Source of the DNA: Brevundimonas fontaquae
GTDB taxonomy: Bacteria; Pseudomonadota; Alphaproteobacteria; Caulobacterales; Caulobacteraceae
Reading direction: 5' to 3'
NCBI RefSeq assembly: GCF_017086445.1
Contig: NZ_CP070968.1
Span: forward strand, 1,674,001-1,738,000
DNA: 64,000 nt
Shown: piece by piece, positions 31,866 to 39,963 of the stretch
Layout of the letters: every line of letters starts with the position of its first letter
Numbering within the stretch: the first letter of the stretch is position 1
Notes under the pieces: model-generated
The model's database searches: none
Seen by the model: only the letters and a program-made list of their open reading frames with translations
What the model was told of the DNA's origin: nothing
Position numbers and translations under genes: made by a program

Positions 31866-32927
31866 CTATTCGTAGGGCAGCTCGCCGAACAGGCCGATCA
31901 TCAGATCACCCTTCAGTTCGCGGAACGGGATCTCGACGAAATGGTCGGGATGTCTGGGTTTGGCCCGACCATCCCCGGGACCGTTCTTAGTGTGGCCCCG
32001 GACCTGTTCGCCGCTCTCCTTGATGTAGGGAAGGACCACCAGGCGACCATGGTTGGTCGAGAGGATCGTGCCCTCTCGCCACAGCGTCGAGCCGTCCTCC
32101 CCCTTGTCGCTGGTGGTCGCCTTGACGGTCCAGCCGAGCTGGCCGTCCGGCTCGTACCAGAACACGATCCCGTTGCTAACCAGGACCCGCTCGCCACGCG
32201 CCAGAGCCTCGGCGAGCAGGCGTTGAACGCTAGCGAGCTGAAGGAGCTGATTGGCGCGCGGCAGAAGTTCGGCGCGGATCTTGGCCTTCACCTGACCCCA
32301 GTGCTGATCGTGGTGAAATTTGAAGCCGTTGGCGATCCTGGCGCGCGTGGCCTTCTCCGCTGACTTCTCGCCGGCGGGATAGGGTTTGCTCCAGACGTCG
32401 TCGGCATTGCGATACAGAACGACTTGCTGCCCGCGGCTCCCGAGAAGCGCCGTCCACAGATACGGGTAGGTTTGCAGCTGTTGCGCCAGTGACACCCGAT
32501 AGGGCTCTGCCTCAATGTGAAGCTTGATCTGATCGACGGGGATCCTAGGAGTGTCGGCATGGCGCCGGATCGCCTCGGAGAGCATCAAGGCTTCCTCATC
32601 TGCTAGGCGCTGCCGCGACTTAAGCGCTTTGCGCACCTTGAGGGTGAGAGAGGTCTTGTCTGCTGCGTCCATCTCCCTCGCCGCGAGCGCCGACGCCAGG
32701 GACGGGTTCAGAGCTTCAGCGGTGGAAACCGCGGTGTCCCGATCAGGGTGGATGTCCATCTTCACCCAGCCCTCCTCGGAGGGTATGCGGCGATCACGCC
32801 AGCGCACGCCGCCATCCCCGGTCTCGACAAGTTCCACCATGAACCAGCGATCGTGCAGCGGCCGATAGCTCGGCCATATCGCGAGGATTGCGGCATGATC
32901 CCGCTGACTGTCTCCCCACCTGATCAA
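31866..32927 (-). CDS. Unrecognised 353-residue protein, partner of the HEPN-like gene
   Basis: Family not recognised. Start ATG 32927. The sequence is charged and soluble with no signal or membrane segment. The middle (residues ~90-130) is a helical, Lys/Arg-rich stretch (KVRKALKSRQRLADEEALML), and the C-terminal third appears beta-rich (ERVLVSNGIVFWYEPDGQLG, ILSTNHGRLVVLPYIKESGE), ending EIPFRELKGDLMIGLFGELPYE. It is the promoter-proximal gene of the leftward pair, so it could be a sensor or DNA/RNA-binding partner of the 454-residue protein. Divergent from the rightward pair by ~150 bases. Confidence 0.6.
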   Translation of the reverse strand: MIRWGDSQRDHAAILAIWPSYRPLHDRWFMVELVETGDGGVRWRDRRIPSEEGWVKMDIHPDRDTAVSTAEALNPSLASALAAREMDAADKTSLTLKVRKALKSRQRLADEEALMLSEAIRRHADTPRIPVDQIKLHIEAEPYRVSLAQQLQTYPYLWTALLGSRGQQVVLYRNADDVWSKPYPAGEKSAEKATRARIANGFKFHHDQHWGQVKAKIRAELLPRANQLLQLASVQRLLAEALARGERVLVSNGIVFWYEPDGQLGWTVKATTSDKGEDGSTLWREGTILSTNHGRLVVLPYIKESGEQVRGHTKNGPGDGRAKPRHPDHFVEIPFRELKGDLMIGLFGELPYE

Positions 32928-33094
32928 GCGCTCCTCCCGAATCGGAACTGATCTGACCGATCTGACGCCATTAGCGCAATGCCCGATTGAAGCGTGGCTG
33001 TTTCTGGTAAAGCTTAAGATAGCGCCGGGTGGTGCTGGTGCGCGGCGATGGGGCTTCCCATCTCAGCACTCCGCAAACAATGGAGCAAAAGGTC
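32928..33094. promoter_or_regulatory. Divergent promoter region of the HEPN-motif cassette
   Basis: About 167 bases between the leftward 353-residue gene and the rightward small gene. It must hold both promoters. No strong palindrome or tRNA is visible. A GTG at 33029 extends the rightward frame, but AAAAGG before ATG 33095 favours the later start. Confidence 0.4.
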
Positions 33095-33571
33095 ATGGTG
33101 AAGGTTGTTGGGTTTCCTGCCCCTGTTGATGTTTCGGGCCTGGCGCCCGGCTCCGCGTTCCTAGTCGGTGATTTCAACCCACCGCTCTACGGGCTCACGG
33201 TGAAGGCGGGAGATAGGGTGACGGCCATCGTTCTGGGGCAGGTCAAGGGGCAGGCGGCATCGCCGGGGTATCTGCAGAATGAGAACCTCCCCCGTGAGTG
33301 CTACGCTGTCGACGCCGAGGTCGTGATCGGCCGAACTGCAAAAACCGAGCGACGGGAGGCGGTGTCGCATGGCGCGCTCGTCTTCGACGGCGCGAATAAG
33401 CCATTCCTTGTCATCGAGCAGGTGGATCCTTTTCCGCGTCTGTATGTCTCGCTTGAGTCCGGTGAGGCGACGCCGGACGGTCCAGCGGGCATGTTGCGGA
33501 TCTACGCAAACTGGGTGCTGACACTGGAGTCCGATGGCAAGGCTCTGACCGAGTTCACCCTGAATGGCTAA
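33095..33571 (+). CDS. Unrecognised small beta-rich protein, coupled to a HEPN-motif gene
   Basis: 158 residues from ATG 33095 (AAAAGG upstream; ATG 33080 possible). Predicted mostly beta: MVKVVGFPAPVDVSGLAPGS, LTVKAGDRVTAIVLGQVKGQ, RLYVSLESGEATPDGPAGML, ending LESDGKALTEFTLNG. No signal peptide or membrane segment. I do not recognise the family. Its last eight bases overlap the start of the HEPN-motif gene, so the two are translationally coupled, as in toxin-antitoxin or effector-immunity pairs. Confidence 0.6.
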   Translation: MVKVVGFPAPVDVSGLAPGSAFLVGDFNPPLYGLTVKAGDRVTAIVLGQVKGQAASPGYLQNENLPRECYAVDAEVVIGRTAKTERREAVSHGALVFDGANKPFLVIEQVDPFPRLYVSLESGEATPDGPAGMLRIYANWVLTLESDGKALTEFTLNG

Positions 33572-34109
33572 GAAGAGCTTCACGTCAGCGCAGGACCTGC
33601 TCGAAGGTCTCAAGGACGACATCCTCTACCTGCTCCTCACGGTTCTAGCGCACCGCGAGAAGCAACGTCTTCCCAATATAGCGAAGATGTCGCGGGAAGA
33701 CCTCGTGCTTGAGCTGGCACTGCTGGAAAGCGGGACGCGTGACATCGTCGCGCGCCTTACAGCTCTGGACGATGACGGCTCGGGATCGCGGTCTTTCCCG
33801 AACGCGTTGGCGGCCATGAACCGGGAGGGGTTGGAGGCCAAGAAGGCCGACGAGCTGAAGACCCAGGTCAAAGCGTATCGGGGAGCGATCAACGATCTCA
33901 AGGTCAATCATCGCAACAGCTACATCAGCCATGTGCGGGAGTTCGCTGAAGCGGTGCCGCGCATCGTCGACAAACCCGTGCGTTTCGAGGCGTCAGCTGG
34001 CTTGGCTGTCAACGTTCTCGACGCATTGATGGGGCGACAGGTGGGATATCGATTCCGGGTTGGCTCTCAGGAACCCGAAATCGACCTGCGCGCACGCCTC
34101 TCCGCTTAG
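33564..34109 (+). CDS. 181-residue helical protein with HEPN-like R-x5-H motif
   Basis: An almost entirely alpha-helical soluble protein. The key stretch is YRGAINDLKVNHRNSYISHV, with R117-N118 and H123 (R-x5-H); the form 'hRN-x3-aH' is common in HEPN families such as AbiU2-like proteins. The N-terminus SAQDLLEGLKDDILYLLLTV and LVLELALLESGTRDIVARLT fit the long helices of this fold. The gene overlaps the preceding beta-rich gene. It is the last gene before the island's right end. RNase activity and a defence role are inferences. Confidence 0.65.
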   Translation: MAKKSFTSAQDLLEGLKDDILYLLLTVLAHREKQRLPNIAKMSREDLVLELALLESGTRDIVARLTALDDDGSGSRSFPNALAAMNREGLEAKKADELKTQVKAYRGAINDLKVNHRNSYISHVREFAEAVPRIVDKPVRFEASAGLAVNVLDALMGRQVGYRFRVGSQEPEIDLRARLSA

Positions 34110-34179
34110 GAACTGCACTAGGACGTCCCAAATCTGGGAGCATCGTGCGATACCAGCGCCTGCGTGCGGAGGCTGTGGC

Positions 34180-34199
34180 CTTACACAAATGCTTACACA
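34180..34199 (+). repeat. Right-end integrase arm-type repeats (attR side)
   Basis: Two CTTACACA copies at 34180 and 34192, matching in orientation the pair at the left end (7836, 7847). They lie 60-80 bases inside the right boundary at 34260. Between them and the boundary no gene is present. Confidence 0.6.
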
Positions 34200-34260
34200 C
34201 TCGGCGGGCTTGTGGTAGATTGTGTTTAAGTATCAGATGGTTGGTGCTGGCGTGTGTGAC

Positions 34261-35397
34261 TATATATCCGACGGTGATCGGCCGGCTTTCAAGGACGCCT
34301 TCCAGCCGCGTTTCGGCTTCTCCTACGACGTGTTCGGCGACGAGCGGACGGTCCTGTTCGGCGGCGCTGGTCGCTACTACGACCGTATCGGCTTCAACTT
34401 CGCCTTCGATGAGAGGTTCAAGCCGTTCCAGTTCAACAAGACGATCTACTTCTCCAATAATGGCGGTCTAGTCGGCGGCCAGCAGACCGTTGCTTGGAAC
34501 CCTGCTTACCTCACGCCTGCAGGCCTTGATCCGCTTCTGGCGGCCTCACCGGGGGCCGGCGAAGTCTTTCTTGTAAAGAACAACTTTGAGCCGCCGCGCA
34601 CCGATCAGTTCAACATCGGTGTGAGACAGAAGTTCGGAAAATGGCAGACGGCGCTGACCTTTGCTGCGGGTCATACCGAGGGTGAATCGGCTTGGTATAT
34701 CGCCAACGCCCTTACCGAAACTGGTGGGCGCTTCAACGGACCGTCGCCTACCTCAGTCGGTTTCCCGCAATTCCGGAATGCGATCTTCTTCCAAAACACT
34801 GATAAAGAACGTGACTACAAAGCGATCTATCTGACGGCGGACAAGCCATACAACGCCCAAGATAACTGGGGCTTCAACCTCGCATACACCTATATGGATG
34901 CGACCCAGAACGGGAGCCGCGATAGTGGTTATGCGGCCTTCGATTTCGACTACAATGTCCCCAGCCAGTCACCGGAGTTCCGTTCGGCGACGGATGAGCG
35001 GCATCGTATCGTCGCTTCGGGCACACTGGGCTTGCCGGCCGACTTCCTGCTGTCCGGCATAGTCACCTTGGGTTCGGGCTTGCCGTACAATGTCTTCAAC
35101 TGCCCGGATGCGCCGGCTGGCGGTCCCAACATCTGTTGGAATGCTGGCAATCCGGAGAAGCGCGCCTTCCTGCCGGGACTGAATTTCGCCTACCGTCAGA
35201 TCGATCTTCGCTTGACGAAGACGTTCGAAGTGTTCGGCGGACAGCGTGTGGAGTTCATCGCAGACGCGATCAATCTGTTTAACTTCACAAACTACAGCTC
35301 CTTCGAAGGCAGCTACACAAACCCACGTTTCGGCGCTGGAACCGGGGTCTTTACGCCGACCCGCAGCTTCCAGGTCGGCCTGCGTTACGCCTTCTAA
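34261..35397 (+). pseudogene. TonB-dependent receptor, C-terminal part (gene split by island)
   Basis: The last 378 residues of the receptor whose first part ends at 7777. It starts in frame as YISDGDRPAFKDAFQPRFGF and contains the conserved barrel segments (TVLFGGAGRYYDRIGF, QFNIGVRQKFGKWQTALTFA) and the C-terminal FQVGLRYAF ending in Phe, as in outer-membrane beta-barrels. An open frame reaches back to GTG 34222 in island DNA but has no signal peptide, so it cannot make a working receptor. Followed by a strong terminator and the GH144 gene. Confidence 0.9.
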
Positions 35398-35407
35398 ATC
35401 CTGAGCC

Positions 35408-35447
35408 TGGGCCGCCTCGTGCTTGTTGCGAGGCGGCCTTTCTTTTT
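35408..35447 (+). terminator. Rho-independent terminator after the receptor
   Basis: GGCCGCCTCG (tgcttgttg) CGAGGCGGCC followed by TTTCTTTTT: ten-pair GC stem and a T-rich tail, 10 bases after the receptor stop. Confidence 0.9.
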
Positions 35448-35460
35448 CGATTGAGACCCA

Positions 35461-36939
35461 GTGAGCGTGCCCATGAATCGTCGAAACTTCCTGATGCGGA
35501 CCACCACAGGCGCGGCGGCTCTAGCCGTTGGATTTCCGGTGATGGCGGCGGCGCAGCAGGCGGCGGCGACGGGGGCGGTCAATGGGACGCAGAGACGGCC
35601 GATGCGGTTGGATCAGGAGATCGAGGAGCTTCAGGAGCGGACGTTCCGCTGGTTCGAAAGGGTCACGGATCGCAAGACCGGCCTGACGCCGGATCGCTGG
35701 CCGACGCCGTCCTTCTGTTCGGTGGCGGCGGTCGGGTTCGCCCTGACCTGCTGGCCTGTGGGCGTCGAGCGCGGCTGGATGAGCCGAGCCGAGGCGCGTG
35801 AGCGGACCCTGACGACGCTGCGCTTCTTCCATGACCTGCCGCAGGGGCCCGAGGCCAGCGGTACGGCGGGATACAAGGGCTTCTTCTACCACTTCCTGGA
35901 TATGGAGACGGGGCTTCGTTACCGGACCAATGAACTGTCGACGGTGGATACGGCGCTGTTGATCGGCGGCATGTTGTTCGCCGCCCGCTACTTCGACGGC
36001 CGTCATGCCGACGAGGCGGAAATCCGTCAGAAGGCCCAGGCCATCTATGAACGGATCGAATGGCCGTGGGCCGTGATCCGCGACAACCGCATCACCATGG
36101 GCTGGCATCCCGAGAGCGGCTTTATACCGTCCGACTGGCACGTCTATAACGAGGGCATGCTGTTGCTGCTGCTGGCCATCGGCAGCCCGACCCATCCGGT
36201 GTCGGTCAACGTCTGGCACGAATGGGCGGCCAGCTATGACGAGAGCTGGACCGATCGCTGGGGCAGCTGGCACCTCAACTTCGCCCCCATCTTCGGGCAT
36301 CAGTACAGCCATATGTTCATCGACTTCCGTGGCATTCAGGACGCCTGGATGCGCGGGCAGTCTGCCCAGTTGGGCGAATACCTCGACTATTTCGAAAACA
36401 GCCGCCGCGCCGTCTACGCCCAGCAGAAATACGCCCACGACAACCCCGGCGGCTGGGCGGGATATTCGTCCGAGGTCTGGGGCCTGACGGCCTGCGACGG
36501 GCCGGGCGATTTCAAACAAGTCATCGACGGCAAGGAGCGCGAGTTCTTCAGCTATTCCGCGCGCGGTCCGGGCGAGCGCGACGACGGCACAATCGCGCCG
36601 ACGGCGGCGGCCAGCTCCATCGCCTTCGCGCCCGAGATCGTCGTGCCCTGCATCAAGGCGATGAAGGCGCGCTATGGCTCGGGCGTCTATACCGAGTGGG
36701 GCTTCCTCGACAGCTTCAATCCGACACTGACGGTGCGCGACGGACCACTGCAGCACGGCAAGATCGTGGACGGCGTGGGTTGGGTGGACGGCGACTATCT
36801 GGGCATCGACCAAGGGCCGATCGTCATCATGACCGAGAACCACAGGTCCGAGTTCGTTTGGCGCTACATGCGCGGCGAGCCCAATATCCGCCGCGCGCTC
36901 GACATCGCGGGCTTCACCGGCGGCTGGATGAACGGATGA
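35461..36939 (+). CDS. Glycoamylase-like / GH144-type secreted glucanase
   Basis: 492 residues with an N-terminal export signal that looks Tat-type (MNRRNFLMRTTTGAAALAVG, then AAAQ). Start is GTG 35461 or ATG 35473. The (alpha/alpha)6 'glycoamylase' domain is seen in LQERTFRWFERVTDRKTGLT, GTAGYKGFFYHFLDMETGLR, ELSTVDTALLIGGMLFAARY, FAPIFGHQYSHMFIDFRGIQ and SSEVWGLTACDGPGDF. Proteins of this family include endo-beta-1,2-glucanases (GH144) and other periplasmic glucan hydrolases. Stop overlaps the binding-protein start. Activity on beta-1,2-glucan is a family-based guess. Confidence 0.8.
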   Translation: MSVPMNRRNFLMRTTTGAAALAVGFPVMAAAQQAAATGAVNGTQRRPMRLDQEIEELQERTFRWFERVTDRKTGLTPDRWPTPSFCSVAAVGFALTCWPVGVERGWMSRAEARERTLTTLRFFHDLPQGPEASGTAGYKGFFYHFLDMETGLRYRTNELSTVDTALLIGGMLFAARYFDGRHADEAEIRQKAQAIYERIEWPWAVIRDNRITMGWHPESGFIPSDWHVYNEGMLLLLLAIGSPTHPVSVNVWHEWAASYDESWTDRWGSWHLNFAPIFGHQYSHMFIDFRGIQDAWMRGQSAQLGEYLDYFENSRRAVYAQQKYAHDNPGGWAGYSSEVWGLTACDGPGDFKQVIDGKEREFFSYSARGPGERDDGTIAPTAAASSIAFAPEIVVPCIKAMKARYGSGVYTEWGFLDSFNPTLTVRDGPLQHGKIVDGVGWVDGDYLGIDQGPIVIMTENHRSEFVWRYMRGEPNIRRALDIAGFTGGWMNG

Positions 36940-38204
36940 TGGCGACTGCCCACAGGCGCGGCGCTCTGGCCCTGATGGCGGGAGGGGCGGCTGCGGCCTG
37001 TACCCCGCGCCGTGATGGCGAGACCGTGCTGCGCTTCTGGGCCATGGGCAATGAGGGCGGGACGGTGGGCCAGTTGATGCCCGAGTTCGAGCGCCGCAAT
37101 CCGGGCGTCCGCGTCTCGGTCCAGCCCCTGCCGTGGACGGCCGCGCACGAAAAGCTGCTGACCGCCTATGCCGGGGCCTCGTTCCCGGACGTCAGCCAGA
37201 TCGGCAATACTTGGGTGGCTGAGCTGACCGCCATCGGCGCCCTGTCGCCGACCCCGGCTGAGGCCGCGAACCTGCTGACCGACCAGTTTCCGGCGGTGCT
37301 GGAGACCAACGAGATCGCCGGCCGCGCCATGACCACGCCCTGGTATGTCGATACGCGGCTGTTGTTCTATCGCAAGGATCTGCTGGCGCGGGCCGGCTTC
37401 GACGCCCCGCCCGAGGACTGGACCGAATGGAAGCGGGCCATGCATGCGATCAAGCGTGTGGCGGGCGGCGACAACTACGCCATCCTGCTTCCGTTGAACG
37501 AGTTCGAGCAGCTTCTGACCTTCGGGCTTCAGATCGACGAGCCGCTGCTGCGGGATCGGGATACGCGCGGAAACTTCTCCAACCCCGGCTTCGTCGCGGC
37601 CATGGCCTTCTACAAGAGCCTGTTCGACGAGCGATTGGCGCCGCTGGCTTCGTCGACCCAGATTTCGAACGTCTGGACCGAGTTCGCCAGGGGCTATTTC
37701 AGCTTCTACTTCTCCGGCCCGTGGAGCGTGGGCGATTTCCGCAGCAAGCTGCCCACGTCGTTCCAGCCGAACTGGGCCACGGCGGGCGTGCCGGGACCGA
37801 ATGGCCTGGGCGCCTCGGCGCCGGGCGGGTCCAGCCTGGCGGTATTCAAATCCTCCCCGCACCAGGAGGCGGCCTGGGCCCTGGTCCGCTATCTGTCCGA
37901 ACCGGCGGTGCAGGCCCGGTTCAACACCATCGTCGGCGATCTGCCCGCACGCCAGAGCGCCTGGGACATCGCGGGCGTGGAGCGCGACCCCATGCTGGCG
38001 CCGTTTCGTGGCCAGCTGGCTCGCGCCAAGGCCGTGCCCAAGGTGCCGGAATGGGAGCGGATCGTCACGGAGATGCAGATCGTCGCCGAACGGATGGTGC
38101 GCGGCGAATATACGCCTGAGACCGCCGCCGCCGAGATCGACCGTCGGGCCGACCGCCTGCTGGAGAAGCGTCGCTGGATGATGGAACAGGGCAGGGCCGT
38201 ATGA
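36936..38204 (+). CDS. ABC sugar importer, substrate-binding lipoprotein
   Basis: Family 1 extracellular solute-binding protein (422 residues). Starts ATG 36936, overlapping the previous stop. A lipoprotein-like signal, GALALMAGGAAAACTPRR, precedes the two-lobed domain: ETVLRFWAMGNEGGTVGQLM, NPGVRVSVQPLPWTAAHEKL, FPDVSQIGNTWVAELTAIGA and the C-terminal APGGSSLAVFKSSPHQEAAW. It delivers an oligosaccharide to the permeases encoded next (stop overlaps permease ATG). The ligand is unknown, but the operon pairs it with glucan-cleaving enzymes. Confidence 0.9.
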   Translation: MMATAHRRGALALMAGGAAAACTPRRDGETVLRFWAMGNEGGTVGQLMPEFERRNPGVRVSVQPLPWTAAHEKLLTAYAGASFPDVSQIGNTWVAELTAIGALSPTPAEAANLLTDQFPAVLETNEIAGRAMTTPWYVDTRLLFYRKDLLARAGFDAPPEDWTEWKRAMHAIKRVAGGDNYAILLPLNEFEQLLTFGLQIDEPLLRDRDTRGNFSNPGFVAAMAFYKSLFDERLAPLASSTQISNVWTEFARGYFSFYFSGPWSVGDFRSKLPTSFQPNWATAGVPGPNGLGASAPGGSSLAVFKSSPHQEAAWALVRYLSEPAVQARFNTIVGDLPARQSAWDIAGVERDPMLAPFRGQLARAKAVPKVPEWERIVTEMQIVAERMVRGEYTPETAAAEIDRRADRLLEKRRWMMEQGRAV

Positions 38205-39133
38205 CCGTCGCCGATCCGACACTGGCCACAGTAAAGCCATCGCGCGGACGCGGCGCGCGTGAGCGGGCGGCCTGGGCTTTCGTCGCCCCGGCCATGCTCG
38301 CCATCGGCCTGTTCTTCGCCATTCCGGTGATTGCGGCCCTGCTGCTCAGCCTGACCGACTTCGACATCTACGCCCTGGCGAACCTGGACAATCTGCGTTT
38401 CGTGGGCTTGCAGAACTATGAGCGGCTGCTGACCAATCCCCTGTTCTGGGGGGCGATGAAGAACACCCTGACCTTCGCCGTCCTCGGCGTGCCCCTGTCC
38501 ATCGCCGCGTCCCTGGCGGCGGCGGTGATCCTGAACGCGCGGGTCGTGAAGTGGCGGCCGATCTGGCGGGTGATGTTCTTCGCCCCCTATGTCACGACCC
38601 TGGTCGCGACGGCGGTGGTCTGGCGCTATCTGCTGCACACCCGCTACGGCGTCATCAACTGGGGGCTGGAAAGTATCGGCCTGCCGGCTGTGGATTGGCT
38701 GGGCGATCCCTCGACCTCCATTCCGGCGATCCTGATGTTCGTGGTCTGGAAGATCTTCGGCTACAATATGCTGATCTTCCTGGCGGTGCTTCAGACCGTG
38801 CCGGACGATCTGTACGAGGCCGCGCGCATCGACGGCGCCGGGCCGTGGAAGCAGTTCCGCCATGTGACCCTCCCGGCCATCGCGCCGACCATGCTGCTGG
38901 TCTCGATCATCTCGGTCGCCAGCTTCTTCCAGCTGTTCGCCGAACCCTATGTCATGACGCAGGGCGGACCGGCCCAGAGCACGGTGACGGTGCTCTACTT
39001 CATGTACGAGGAAGGCTTCAAATGGTGGAACCTGGGCTCCGCCAGCGCCGTCGCCTTCGTCCTGTTCCTGTGCATCCTGGCGATCACCCTGGTCCAGCTG
39101 GCGGTCGCCAAGCGGGTGGGGGCGTATCAATGA
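38201..39133 (+). CDS. ABC sugar importer permease 1 (MalF/UgpA type)
   Basis: 310 residues and six predicted helices, beginning RERAAWAFVAPAMLAIGLFF. The EAA loop for ATPase contact is VPDDLYEAARIDGAGPWKQF. Together with the next gene it forms the membrane channel of the sugar importer. Overlaps the binding-protein stop and the second permease start (ATGA both times). Confidence 0.93.
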   Translation: MTVADPTLATVKPSRGRGARERAAWAFVAPAMLAIGLFFAIPVIAALLLSLTDFDIYALANLDNLRFVGLQNYERLLTNPLFWGAMKNTLTFAVLGVPLSIAASLAAAVILNARVVKWRPIWRVMFFAPYVTTLVATAVVWRYLLHTRYGVINWGLESIGLPAVDWLGDPSTSIPAILMFVVWKIFGYNMLIFLAVLQTVPDDLYEAARIDGAGPWKQFRHVTLPAIAPTMLLVSIISVASFFQLFAEPYVMTQGGPAQSTVTVLYFMYEEGFKWWNLGSASAVAFVLFLCILAITLVQLAVAKRVGAYQ

Positions 39134-39945
39134 AAATCCGCGCGATCCTGCTCAATCTGGCTGTCGGCCTCATCGCCGTGGTCGTGCTGTTCCCGCTGGT
39201 CTGGATGGTGTCGGTCAGTTTCATGGCGACCGGCGAGGCGGCGGTCTTCCCGCCGCCGCTCCTGCCCTCACACTGGACGCTGGAGCATTATCGTGACCTC
39301 TTCCTGAACCAGGGCATGGGGCGGTATCTGTGGAATAGCTTCGCCCTGGCGACCCTGGCGACGATTCTGGCGCTCGGCTTCACTGTTCCGGCTGGCTACG
39401 CCTTCGCCAAGCTGAAGTTCGCCGGGCGCGAGCGGCTTTTCCAGTTCCTGGTCGCCGCCCTGGTGGTGCCGGCACAGATCGGCACCCTGCCGCTGTTCCT
39501 GATGCTGAAGTCGATGGGGCTGGTGAACACCTACGCGGGGGCGCTGGTGCCGTGGCTGGCCTCGATCTTCGGCCTGTTCCTTGTGCGCCAGTATGCGCTG
39601 AGCATTCCCGACGAGATGTTGGAGGCCGCGCGGATCGACGGGGCCAGCGAGGGCCAGATCTTCCGCCGCATTGTCCTGCCGACGTTGCAGCCGATCATCG
39701 TGACCTTGGGCCTGTTCGTCTTCCTGGGCAGTTGGAACGACTTCCTGTGGCCCCTGATCATCCTGACGGATCAGTCGAACTATACCCTGCCGGTCGCCTT
39801 GGCGGCCCTGTCGCGCGAGCATGTGCAAGACATTGAACTGATGATGGCCGGCGCTGTCGTCACGGTCGCGCCCGTGCTGATCCTCTTCCTCGCCCTGCAA
39901 CGCTACTACATCCGCGGCATGCTCGCGGGCAGCGTGAAGGGGTGA
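39130..39945 (+). CDS. ABC sugar importer permease 2 (MalG/UgpE type)
   Basis: 271 residues from ATG 39130. Six helices; EAA loop is IPDEMLEAARIDGASEGQIF. LWNSFALATLATILALGFTV and FLGSWNDFLWPLIILTDQSN are typical of this subfamily. It ends with the export-machinery-like QRYYIRGMLAGSVKG. The cognate ATPase is not in this operon but ~3.4 kb downstream on the other strand. Confidence 0.93.
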   Translation: MKIRAILLNLAVGLIAVVVLFPLVWMVSVSFMATGEAAVFPPPLLPSHWTLEHYRDLFLNQGMGRYLWNSFALATLATILALGFTVPAGYAFAKLKFAGRERLFQFLVAALVVPAQIGTLPLFLMLKSMGLVNTYAGALVPWLASIFGLFLVRQYALSIPDEMLEAARIDGASEGQIFRRIVLPTLQPIIVTLGLFVFLGSWNDFLWPLIILTDQSNYTLPVALAALSREHVQDIELMMAGAVVTVAPVLILFLALQRYYIRGMLAGSVKG

Positions 39946-39963
39946 CCAGAACTGCGAGTTTCG

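Noticed and set aside
34222..35397. A separate 391-residue receptor gene starting at GTG 34222
   Set aside because: It has no signal peptide, and its first 13 residues come from the island end; the rest completes the receptor at 5912.
35408..35447. Regulatory RNA or attenuator between receptor and GH144 gene
   Set aside because: The single strong hairpin with a T tail is fully explained as an intrinsic terminator.
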